From: Bacillota bacterium
GTDB taxonomy: Bacteria; Bacillota; Bacilli; Lactobacillales; Aerococcaceae
Direction: 5' to 3'
Length of the DNA stretch: 16,341 bases
Assembly (NCBI GenBank): GCA_023442905.1
Contig: JAEZWY010000194.1
Span: 1 to 16,341, forward strand
A program made the translations under genes and the position numbers. The notes under the pieces are model-generated. The model saw only the letters and a program-made list of their open reading frames with translations, did not search any database and had not been told where the DNA came from. Positions 1 to 6,900 of the stretch are shown piece by piece. Positions within the stretch are counted from its first letter, which is position 1; each line of letters opens with the position of its first letter.

Positions 1-916
1 CAACTTTACCGTTTTTAAGGATTTCTTCATCGCCATCTAGGAAAGGAATTTCAATGCCGTCGCGGGCAAATTCTTTCAAGGCGTAGTTTGGATAATACCC
101 ACGAACTTGTACGTCTGGGAAGAAATAACGCATACGCATCGTTTCTTCAGCTAAGAATACGTTGGCTGGGTCACCCGTTTTTGGATAAACCGGCACGTGA
201 GATACCATGGCACCAATTTCAAAGTCTGGGTTAATTTTCTTACCAGCTGCAACCGCTAAGGCTGAGGCAATTAAAGTATGGTGACCTGCTTGATACATCA
301 CTTGTTTGGCGTCTTCGCCCTCTTCAACCGTGACACCTGCATTAGTCCACAAGAAGATAGGATTTGAATAGTCCATCATATTGTTGATTTCGTTGAAGGT
401 CATCCAGTATTTGACTTTGTTTTTGTAGCGTTCAAAGACTGTTTCTGCAAATTTCACGAAGAAGTCCACTACTTGACGGTTTTTGAAACCACCGTAGTTT
501 TTAGCCAAGTTTAAAGGCACTTCAAAATGCGATAAGGTAATGACTGGTTGGATGTTGTATTTCAATAATTCATCAAAGAAGTCATCGTAGAATTGTAACC
601 CTTCTTCATTTGGTTCAGCGTCATCCCCATTTGGAAAAATACGCGTCCAGTTGATTGAGGTACGGAATGCTTTCAAGCCCATTTCCGCAAATAAAGCCAC
701 GTCTTCTTTGTAGTGACCGTATAAGTCAACGGCCACATGGTTTGGATAGTAGCGACCTTCTTCAACTGTATCAGTAATTTCACGCGGTTGGTTAGCCCCA
801 CCAGCAGTCATTACGTCAGCAACACTTGGCCCTTTTCCACCTGCGTCCCAGCCACCTTCAGCTTGATGTGCAGCGATTGCACCACCCCATAAGAAATCTT
901 TTGGTAATTTTGCCAT
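1..916 (-). CDS. 6-phospho-beta-glucosidase, GH1 (3' part beyond window)
   Basis: Glycoside hydrolase family 1 enzyme, expected to hydrolyse PTS-imported phosphorylated beta-glucosides (cellobiose, salicin or arbutin type) in the cytoplasm to glucose 6-phosphate and an aglycone or sugar. The 305 residues visible start MAKLPKDFLWGGAIAAHQAE, the classic GH1 N-terminal signature, and include LSHFEVP (about 128-134) and TFNE (173-176), where Glu176 is the acid/base. The nucleophile Glu motif lies in the missing C-terminal part; family members are about 470-490 residues. No stop or frameshift is visible. The start at 916 is supported by GGAG about 10 bases upstream. The phospho-specific assignment rests on overall resemblance to BglA/AscB-type proteins, because the phosphate-binding loop near the C-terminus is off the window. 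Transcribed away from the esterase gene, from a promoter near 1183-1212. Confidence 0.93.
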   Translation of the reverse strand, partial: MAKLPKDFLWGGAIAAHQAEGGWDAGGKGPSVADVMTAGGANQPREITDTVEEGRYYPNHVAVDLYGHYKEDVALFAEMGLKAFRTSINWTRIFPNGDDAEPNEEGLQFYDDFFDELLKYNIQPVITLSHFEVPLNLAKNYGGFKNRQVVDFFVKFAETVFERYKNKVKYWMTFNEINNMMDYSNPIFLWTNAGVTVEEGEDAKQVMYQAGHHTLIASALAVAAGKKINPDFEIGAMVSHVPVYPKTGDPANVFLAEETMRMRYFFPDVQVRGYYPNYALKEFARDGIEIPFLDGDEEILKNGKV

Positions 917-1028
917 GATTGATAAACTCCTTTTTTAAACTCACTTAGTTACATATTTACTGATTCAATTTAATACCTGATTAAATCTAGTATCTTATTA
1001 AAGACAACGTTTGATTAAATCCAATTCC

Positions 1029-1151
1029 TTATTGGTCTAGAGGTAAGTTTGTTCCTTTTAATGGTTTGATTAAAGCTTCATCCTTAACCACCTGCATTTC
1101 ATTTGCTGCAGATATTTTTTCCTCTTCTAATATAATTCTACTATTCACCAT
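1029..1151 (-). CDS. Possible 40-residue leader ORF upstream of the GH1 gene
   Basis: A 40-codon ORF (ATG at 1151, TAA at 1029-1031) lies in the leader of the phospho-beta-glucosidase transcript, starting about 25 bases after the predicted transcription start and ending 112 bases before the GH1 start. AAAGGG sits 11 bases before the ATG, a slightly long spacing. The product starts MVNSRIILEEEKISA and ends IKPLKGTNLPLDQ; it is hydrophilic with no membrane segment. The ATG lies inside a small perfect hairpin (ACCAT-TTTG-ATGGT, 1148-1161). The C-terminal PLKGTNLPL faintly recalls the start of EIIA domains of glucose/beta-glucoside PTS permeases, so it could be the remnant of a lost PTS gene, a regulatory leader peptide or a chance ORF. 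Not a recognised gene. Confidence 0.35.
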   Translation of the reverse strand: MVNSRIILEEEKISAANEMQVVKDEALIKPLKGTNLPLDQ

Positions 1152-1182
1152 CAAAATGGTAGCCCTTTCATTTGATGATTCA

Positions 1183-1212
1183 ATTGTACATTGTACCCTT
1201 ACAATTTGTCAA
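1183..1212 (-). promoter_or_regulatory. Promoter for the GH1 transcript
   Basis: On the minus strand, TTGACA (1207-1212, a perfect -35) is followed after 18 bases by TACAAT (1183-1188). The start of transcription would be near 1176, giving a leader of about 260 bases before the GH1 start codon. I looked for a BglG/LicT-type antiterminator (RAT) and terminator pair in this leader and did not find one; it holds short hairpins and three TGATTAAA copies (978-985, 1012-1019, 1067-1074, plus-strand reading). Confidence 0.65.
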
Positions 1213-1277
1213 TCATTGTATACTTAAAATGTAACCTTAGAAAACGGAAAGTCGTCATTAAAACTATACAATTGTTA

Positions 1278-1292
1278 ATGAATGCGTTATCA
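1278..1292. promoter_or_regulatory. cre-like site (CcpA operator candidate)
   Basis: ATGAATGCGTTATCA matches the catabolite-responsive element consensus WTGNAARCGNWWNCA with one mismatch and is nearly palindromic. It lies between the divergent GH1 and esterase genes. It fits exactly between TTGTTA (1272-1277) and GATAAT (1297-1302), a possible plus-strand promoter with a long 19-base spacer. It is about 100 bases upstream of the predicted GH1 transcription start. CcpA control of a beta-glucoside gene would be expected biology, but which gene this site serves is not clear from position alone. Confidence 0.5.
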
Positions 1293-1440
1293 TATCGATA
1301 ATATTTTAAGTGATTTTACATGTATATCGCCTTTAGCATGATAACTGATAGTTTAGGTTTTCGATTATTATTTATATTACTTACAATTAGAATGGTTTCG
1401 ATCAAACGAAATGAAATTAAAGTAGAAGGAGTTATGCCTC

Positions 1441-2313
1441 ATGGAAATTGATATTGAAAAAATGCGTATAGAACTTAAAGAAGTCGATGCTAAAAGAGAT
1501 GCAGGTCTAGTTGAGCCTACATCAATTGAGAAGTTTCGTGATATTTCTTATGGCCCTCATGGTATTGAGAATACTTTGGATGTTTACTATCCAATTGGAA
1601 CAAGCCAAAAATTACCAACCTTAATTCATATTCATGGGGGTGGATTCTTTTACGGCGATAAGGAACTTTACCGTTTTTATACCATGTTTTTAGCTACGCA
1701 AGGCTTTACGGTAATTAATTTCAATTACCGTCTCGCACCAGACCATACTTACCCCGCACCACTTGAAGATATCAACCAAGTGCTACAATGGATGACTGCA
1801 AATAGCGAAGAATACTACATCGATTTAGATAATTTATTTTTATTGGGCGATTCTGCAGGTGGTCAACTCACTCAACAGTACGCTACAATTGCTTCAAATC
1901 CTAATTATCAAAGTTTATTTGACTTTCAAGTACCTAACATCCAATTTAACGCTGTTAGTTTAAATTGTGGTGCCTATTACATCGGCAATAATATCGGTTC
2001 CGCTGATGATTTTCCTTATTACCTCGATGGAAAAATGACTGATCAACTAAAAGCTCAGTTACCCGTTGAACAATATATCACTACCAACTTTCCACCTGCT
2101 TTTGTCATGACATCAAGCCATGATTTCCTAAAAGAAACTGGTATCCAATTTGGCCAATTTTTAATTTCTAAAGGGAATGAAGTCTACTTTAAAATCTATC
2201 AAAAGACTGATGGTACACCACTAAATCATGTATTTCATATTGATCAAAAATCATCTATTGCTAGAAAATGTAACCTTGACCAACTTGATTTCTTTAGAAA
2301 ACATATGTGTTAG
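1441..2313 (+). CDS. Alpha/beta-hydrolase, esterase/lipase-like
   Basis: Cytoplasmic serine hydrolase of the alpha/beta-hydrolase fold, in the hormone-sensitive-lipase/carboxylesterase group. The oxyanion-hole motif HGGGF is at 65-69, the nucleophile elbow GDSAGG at 136-141 (Ser138), and the likely remaining triad members are Asp228 (in SSHDF) and His263 (in LNHVF). The full set of active-site residues is therefore present. At 290 residues its length is normal for the family. There is no signal peptide or membrane segment. The start is set by AGAAGGAG about 8 bases upstream. The physiological ester substrate cannot be read from sequence. It is a single-gene unit, followed by a terminator and then a convergent tetR gene. 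Confidence 0.88.
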   Translation: MEIDIEKMRIELKEVDAKRDAGLVEPTSIEKFRDISYGPHGIENTLDVYYPIGTSQKLPTLIHIHGGGFFYGDKELYRFYTMFLATQGFTVINFNYRLAPDHTYPAPLEDINQVLQWMTANSEEYYIDLDNLFLLGDSAGGQLTQQYATIASNPNYQSLFDFQVPNIQFNAVSLNCGAYYIGNNIGSADDFPYYLDGKMTDQLKAQLPVEQYITTNFPPAFVMTSSHDFLKETGIQFGQFLISKGNEVYFKIYQKTDGTPLNHVFHIDQKSSIARKCNLDQLDFFRKHMC

Positions 2314-2322
2314 AAAAATGAC

Positions 2323-2370
2323 ATAAAGTCAGTAATCATGTTCATCATGGTTTACTGGCTTTATTTTTTT
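2323..2370 (+). terminator. Rho-independent terminator after the esterase gene
   Basis: A 13-bp stem, ATAAAGTCAGTAA (2323-2335) against TTACTGGCTTTAT (2352-2364), has a single G-T wobble and runs into seven T residues (2364-2370). It starts ten bases after the esterase stop codon and lies in the gap between the convergent esterase and tetR genes. Confidence 0.85.
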
Positions 2371-2435
2371 ATATCATCGAAAAAGGATAGATATCCATTA
2401 AAAACGGCGATCAATCCTTTATCCCGTATATATTT

Positions 2436-3020
2436 CTACATTAGCAGTTCATATGGCGACAGTAGTTTCGCTTTAGTAATCATGTGCGCAATTTCTTCCG
2501 GTGACTCTTTTCCATCTTTTTTAATCCACAAAGTCATAATCCCCACAATAGATGATAGTAAGATTTCAATCGCATAGTCTTCAGGTAGGTCTAGTTTCTC
2601 AAACTTTACGCGATGAGACTGCTTCACCTTTATATCAATAAGTTGTCCAATAATAGACTTTAAGGTTTGCATGAAATTGGGATCCCCACCTGGGCTTGCA
2701 ATCGCTTTTACAAATTCAAATTCAGCTTTTACATAGACTAAAGCTTCTAAAATCTCTTCATAAGGAATCAATTGTGTAGCTTCACCCTCTTGATCTTGAT
2801 CCGAATCTTTTAAGATGATCGCCTCTAAATCAAACATCACTTCTTCTTCTAGCTTATTCATTAAGTCATACTTATCTACATAATGTAGATAAAAGGTTCC
2901 GCGATTGATGTCACATCTTCTGGCGATATCACTAACAGTCATCGCTTCAAATCCCTTTTCATGTACTAAGTCAATAAAGGCTGCTTTAATTTTTTCTTTT
3001 GTTTCCATCTTCCGGCTCAT
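2436..3020 (-). CDS. TetR/AcrR-family transcriptional regulator
   Basis: A 194-residue one-component repressor. The N-terminal helix-turn-helix occupies about residues 9-55, with the core MTVSDIARRCDINRGTFYLH at 27-46 as in TetR proteins. The C-terminal ligand-binding region (about 60-194) ends in a segment WIKKDGKESPEEIAHMI (165-181) typical of Firmicutes TetR regulators that sit beside membrane proteins. It is divergent from the ABC transporter pair, and a perfect inverted repeat overlaps that transporter's promoter, so the inferred role is ligand-relieved repression of the transporter and perhaps of itself. The start at 3020 has AGGA about 7 bases upstream; the in-frame ATG at codon 5 is an alternative. 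The inducer is unknown. Confidence 0.9.
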   Translation of the reverse strand: MSRKMETKEKIKAAFIDLVHEKGFEAMTVSDIARRCDINRGTFYLHYVDKYDLMNKLEEEVMFDLEAIILKDSDQDQEGEATQLIPYEEILEALVYVKAEFEFVKAIASPGGDPNFMQTLKSIIGQLIDIKVKQSHRVKFEKLDLPEDYAIEILLSSIVGIMTLWIKKDGKESPEEIAHMITKAKLLSPYELLM

Positions 3021-3096
3021 TGATTGTCCTACTTTCTTTGAATAGATTAATTGACAAATTTTGTTATAAAATCAACACTTTTTTGTATTTTGTTTA

Positions 3097-3125
3097 TTGA
3101 ATCTCTTGCACAATCATTATATACT
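3097..3125 (+). promoter_or_regulatory. Promoter of the ABC transporter operon
   Basis: TTGAAT (3097-3102), a 17-base spacer and TATACT (3120-3125) make a good sigma-A-type promoter. Transcription should start near 3131-3133, inside the left arm of the inverted repeat at 3128-3164, about 70 bases before the ATPase start codon. Confidence 0.7.
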
Positions 3126-3127
3126 CT

Positions 3128-3164
3128 TCAAGTAAATAAATCAACACGTTGTTCATTTACTTGA
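3128..3164. promoter_or_regulatory. Probable TetR operator (inverted repeat)
   Basis: TCAAGTAAAT (3128-3137) and ATTTACTTGA (3155-3164) are perfect 10-bp inverted arms separated by 17 bases that contain a smaller CAAC-AC-GTTG motif. The site starts three bases after the -10 element and covers the predicted transcription start, the usual place for a repressor operator. The neighbouring tetR product is the obvious ligand, by inference. The spacing is longer than in classical TetR operators, so two dimers or a hairpin in the transcript are alternatives. Confidence 0.65.
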
Positions 3165-3199
3165 GCAACCATTTTATATTTATAAGGAAGGAAATGAAA

Positions 3200-3901
3200 A
3201 TGAGTTACATAGAGGTTATTAATAGTTCTAAACATTATAAAATGGGTGATAATGTCATCACCGCGAATAATGATGTAAATTTTTCAATTGAAAAAGGTGA
3301 ATTAGCCATTATTCTAGGATCATCCGGTGCCGGAAAATCTACCATGCTAAATATTCTGGGAGGCATGGACACAAATGATGAAGGTCAGGTCATTATTGAC
3401 GGCAATGACATTGCTACTTACAACAAAAAGCAATTAACCAAATACCGCCGAGAAGATGTCGGTTTCGTATTTCAATTTTATAATTTAGTGCCTAACTTAA
3501 CTTCAAAAGAGAATGTGGAGTTAGCTTCTGAAATTGTCAAGGACGCAAGTGATCCTATCGAGGTATTAGAGGGTGTAGGTTTAGGTGAAAGAATCAATAA
3601 CTTCCCTGCACAATTATCCGGTGGTGAGCAACAACGGGTATCCATCGCTAGAGCGGTTGCTAAAAAACCAAAAATCTTATTATGTGATGAACCAACAGGT
3701 GCTTTAGACTTTGAAACTGGTAAACAAGTCTTACAAATCTTACAAGATATGAGTCGCAAGAACGGTGCTACTGTAGTTATCGTGACACATAATGCAGCCA
3801 TTGCACCTATTGCTGATAGAGTGATTCACATGCGTAACGCTACAGTGGAATCCATTGAAGTAAATGATGCACCTGAAAATATCTCAGATATCGAATGGTA
3901 G
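3200..3901 (+). CDS. ABC transporter ATP-binding protein (MacB/LolD/SalX type)
   Basis: Cytoplasmic ATPase that powers the permease encoded just downstream. All nucleotide-binding motifs are intact: Walker A GSSGAGKST (40-48), Q-loop Gln92, signature LSGGEQQ (139-145), Walker B ILLCDE (159-164) and switch His197 in VTHN. The sequence places it with LolD/MacB/FtsE-like ATPases that pair with FtsX-fold permeases, including lipoprotein-handling, peptide-sensing and antimicrobial-resistance systems. I place the start at 3200 (233 residues) because AAGGAAGG lies at 3184-3191. The same frame is open back to 3149, but that start would fall within the operator and give an untypical N-terminus. The permease gene starts 13 bases after the stop, so the two are co-transcribed. 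Confidence 0.93.
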   Translation: MSYIEVINSSKHYKMGDNVITANNDVNFSIEKGELAIILGSSGAGKSTMLNILGGMDTNDEGQVIIDGNDIATYNKKQLTKYRREDVGFVFQFYNLVPNLTSKENVELASEIVKDASDPIEVLEGVGLGERINNFPAQLSGGEQQRVSIARAVAKKPKILLCDEPTGALDFETGKQVLQILQDMSRKNGATVVIVTHNAAIAPIADRVIHMRNATVESIEVNDAPENISDIEW

Positions 3902-3914
3902 GTGACAAATAAAC

Positions 3915-6900
3915 ATGAAAAAGAAAATGTTATGGAAGGATATTCGAAAATCAATTACTAAATCAAAAGGTAGATTTTTCTCTATCATGGGGTTAATGTT
4001 GATAGGTTCTTTTGCCTTAATTGGTTTAAAAGTGACTGGACCAGATATGCGGGCAACTGGTGAACATTATTTTGACGAGTTAAACGTCTCAGATATCACT
4101 GTAATTGGTTCAATGGGTATTGATGATGATGATGTTGAAATCTTGGATAAAACCTCGGGCTTGGCAGATATTGAATATGGCTATTTAAAAGATGTCACTA
4201 TTGATGATAGCCATACAGCTATTCGCGTATTCTCAATGGGAGAAGATATCTCTGATTATGAATTAGTGGATGGTCAATTACCTAAAGCAAATAATGAAAT
4301 AGCGATAGATGCAAGTTTTGATGATCAATATCAAGTAGGTGATAAAATTGGCCTGTCAGAACAAGCAGATGTCTCTGGTGATACTGTACTAAAAGAAGAC
4401 ACCTATGAAATTGTCGGTTTTGTTTATTCTGGTGAGATTTTATCCAATCTAAACCAAGGTGCTTCTACAGCCGGAACTGGCGCCTTAAAAGGTTATGCGA
4501 TTGTACCTGAATCAGCGTTTGATTCAGACGTCTACATGCTTGCACGGTTAAGATTCGATGATTTAATCAATATCGATCCTTATTCAGATACTTATACTGA
4601 CCGTCTTCAAGACCATAAAGACGACTTAGATACTGCCTTAGCAAACCAACCAGAAAATCGTCTTGAAACAATTAAAAATGATTATCAATCGGAAATTGAT
4701 GATGGCCAAAAACAAATTGATGATGCCAAGAAGAAATTGGCAGATGGACAAGCACAACTAGATGATGCCAAACAACAATTAATTGATGGTCAAGCTGAAA
4801 TTGATGATGCACAAAATCAATTAGACACTAAAGTAGCTGACGCCACTACACAAATTAATGATGGTGCCAACCAAATTGCGAATGCCCATACTACAATTGA
4901 TGATAGTCAAGCTCAATTAGATGCTGCTAAAACGCAGTTAGCTAATGGGCAAGCTACATTAGACGAAAAGTGGAACCAACTACAAGATGGTAAAGCTAAA
5001 TTAAACCAAGCAAAGAAACAGTTAAATGATAGTCAAAATCAGTTAACTACCGCAAGAAGCCAATTAGATCAAGGTCAAACGGCGATTGCTAATGGTTATA
5101 GTCAATTAGCTGAAAAGAAAGCCCAAATAAATAGCGCTGAGGCAGAAATCGCCGAAGCAAACGCAACACTTGAGAGCAAACAAGCTGAGTATGATAACAA
5201 ATACAGTGAATATACGAAAAACTTAAATGCTTTTGAGGAAAAACAAGCTGACTATGAAGCAAAAGCCAGTCAAGTAGAAGGCGCACAAAATCAACTTGAT
5301 CAAAACAATCAAGAATTGGCAAATGGAAAAGCAAATTATGAGGAGGGTATCCAAGCTTTAACAGAACAAATCACTAGTCTACAAAATAAATTAGATGCAG
5401 GTGATTTAAATGAAGCTGATACTGCTGATTTACAAGCACAAATTGCTGACCTACAAGAAGAATTAAATGCTAGCCAAAGTGAATATGAATCCTTCATGAA
5501 TTCAACATACACTCCTGGAATGGCAAAAATAGAGGCTAGTCAAGCTGAGTTAGACCAACAAAAATCAGCATTAACAAGTGCTAAAAGTCAACTAGATGCT
5601 GGCCAAGAACAATTAAACAGTGCTAAAGCACAATTAGATAGTGCAAACAAACAATTAAGTGATGGTAACGCAGCATTATCTAGCAATCAAGCCAAAATTG
5701 ATGATGGTAAAGCTCAAATTGAAGCAGCAACTGCTAGCCTAAGCGAGAATGAAGCCCTCTTACAAGAAAAAGAAGCGGCATACCAAGATGGCTTATCCAA
5801 ATACAATGCCGGTATCCAATCTTATAATGACGGTTTAAATACTTACTATGAGGGTCTAGCACAATGGACTGCTGGTGTAGAGACATTAGATAAGAAATCA
5901 GCGGAATACCAAGCGAATGTAGATAAGTTAGCCCAAGCAAAAGCGGAATTAGCTGATAAAGAAGCGGAATTAGCCCAAGCAGAAGACCAATTAGCAACTG
6001 AATCTGCAGATGCTGAAGCCCAAATTGCAGATGCCAAAGAAAGTCTTGCTGAGGGTCAGGCAGAATACGAAGATAAAGCCGCTGAATTCGCGAAAACCAA
6101 AGCGGATGCTGAAGATGAGATAGCAGACAAAGAAGATGAACTAGCCGAAGCACAAGAAATGGTGGATAATTTATCCCTACCAACTTATTCCGTAAATAGT
6201 CGTCGGGAGATTCCAGGTAGCGATGGGTATAAAATCTACAGTACCATTTCAAATATTGTAGATTCCCTAGCAAATATCTTCCCAATCTTCTTATACTTCG
6301 TTGCTGCACTCGTTACCTTTACTACCATGACACGCTTTGTAGACGAAGAACGGACTAAATCAGGTACCTTGAAAGCCCTAGGTTATGATGACCAAGACGT
6401 TATTAAGAAATTTACTTTCTACGGTTTAACCGCCAGCTTATCCGGTACTATTTTAGGGATTATCTTAGGACACACCCTACTCCCTTATATTGTTTACAAT
6501 GCTTATAGTGCAAGCTATACCTTGCCAGCCATTGAATTACACTTCCACTGGGCAATTTCCTTGGTTGCCATTCTTTTAGCCTTATTAGCAGCTGTTTTAC
6601 CAGCCTACTTAGTAGCGAAGAGAGAATTACAAGAACAACCTGCGCAACTGCTTTTACCAAAAGCACCTAGCGCTGGATCTAAGATTTTATTAGAACGGAT
6701 TACACCAATTTGGAACCGGATGTCCTTCACCCACAAAGTAACAGCAAGAAATATCTTCCGTTATAAACAACGGATGCTAATGACAATCTTTGGAGTTGCC
6801 GGTGCTACTGCCTTACTGTTCTCAGGGCTTAGCGTACAATCATCTATCGGTGAAATTAACCAACGTCAATTTGGTGATTTAATCCATTACGATATGATTG

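Larger units (their letters stand above)
917..1440. other. Divergent intergenic region
   Basis: These 524 bases separate the GH1 gene from the esterase gene. Besides the leader ORF, the GH1 promoter and the cre-like site, they hold a short inverted repeat TTTCG-6 bases-CGAAA (1396-1411) just before the esterase ribosome binding site, which could be an operator. A weak plus-strand -10-like TACAAT occurs at 1382-1387. I see no tRNA, no known riboswitch motif and no transposon end. Confidence 0.5.

Noticed and set aside
917..1176. BglG/LicT-type antiterminator in the GH1 leader
   Set aside because: The conserved RAT sequence and a T-tailed terminator hairpin were looked for and not found, so antitermination control is not supported.
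2338..2577. Open frame of 79 codons on the plus strand
   Set aside because: It starts in the terminator loop and runs antisense over the 3' end of the tetR gene; no ribosome binding site and no recognisable product.
3149..3199. N-terminal extension of the ABC ATPase from an ATG at 3149
   Set aside because: That ATG lies inside the inverted-repeat operator, has no ribosome binding site, and would add 17 untypical residues; AAGGAAGG clearly supports 3200.
5089..6309. Several minus-strand open frames within the permease coiled-coil region
   Set aside because: They arise from the skewed, repetitive codon content of the coiled coil (Gln/Ala/Leu-rich sense strand) and have low-complexity products with no start signals.
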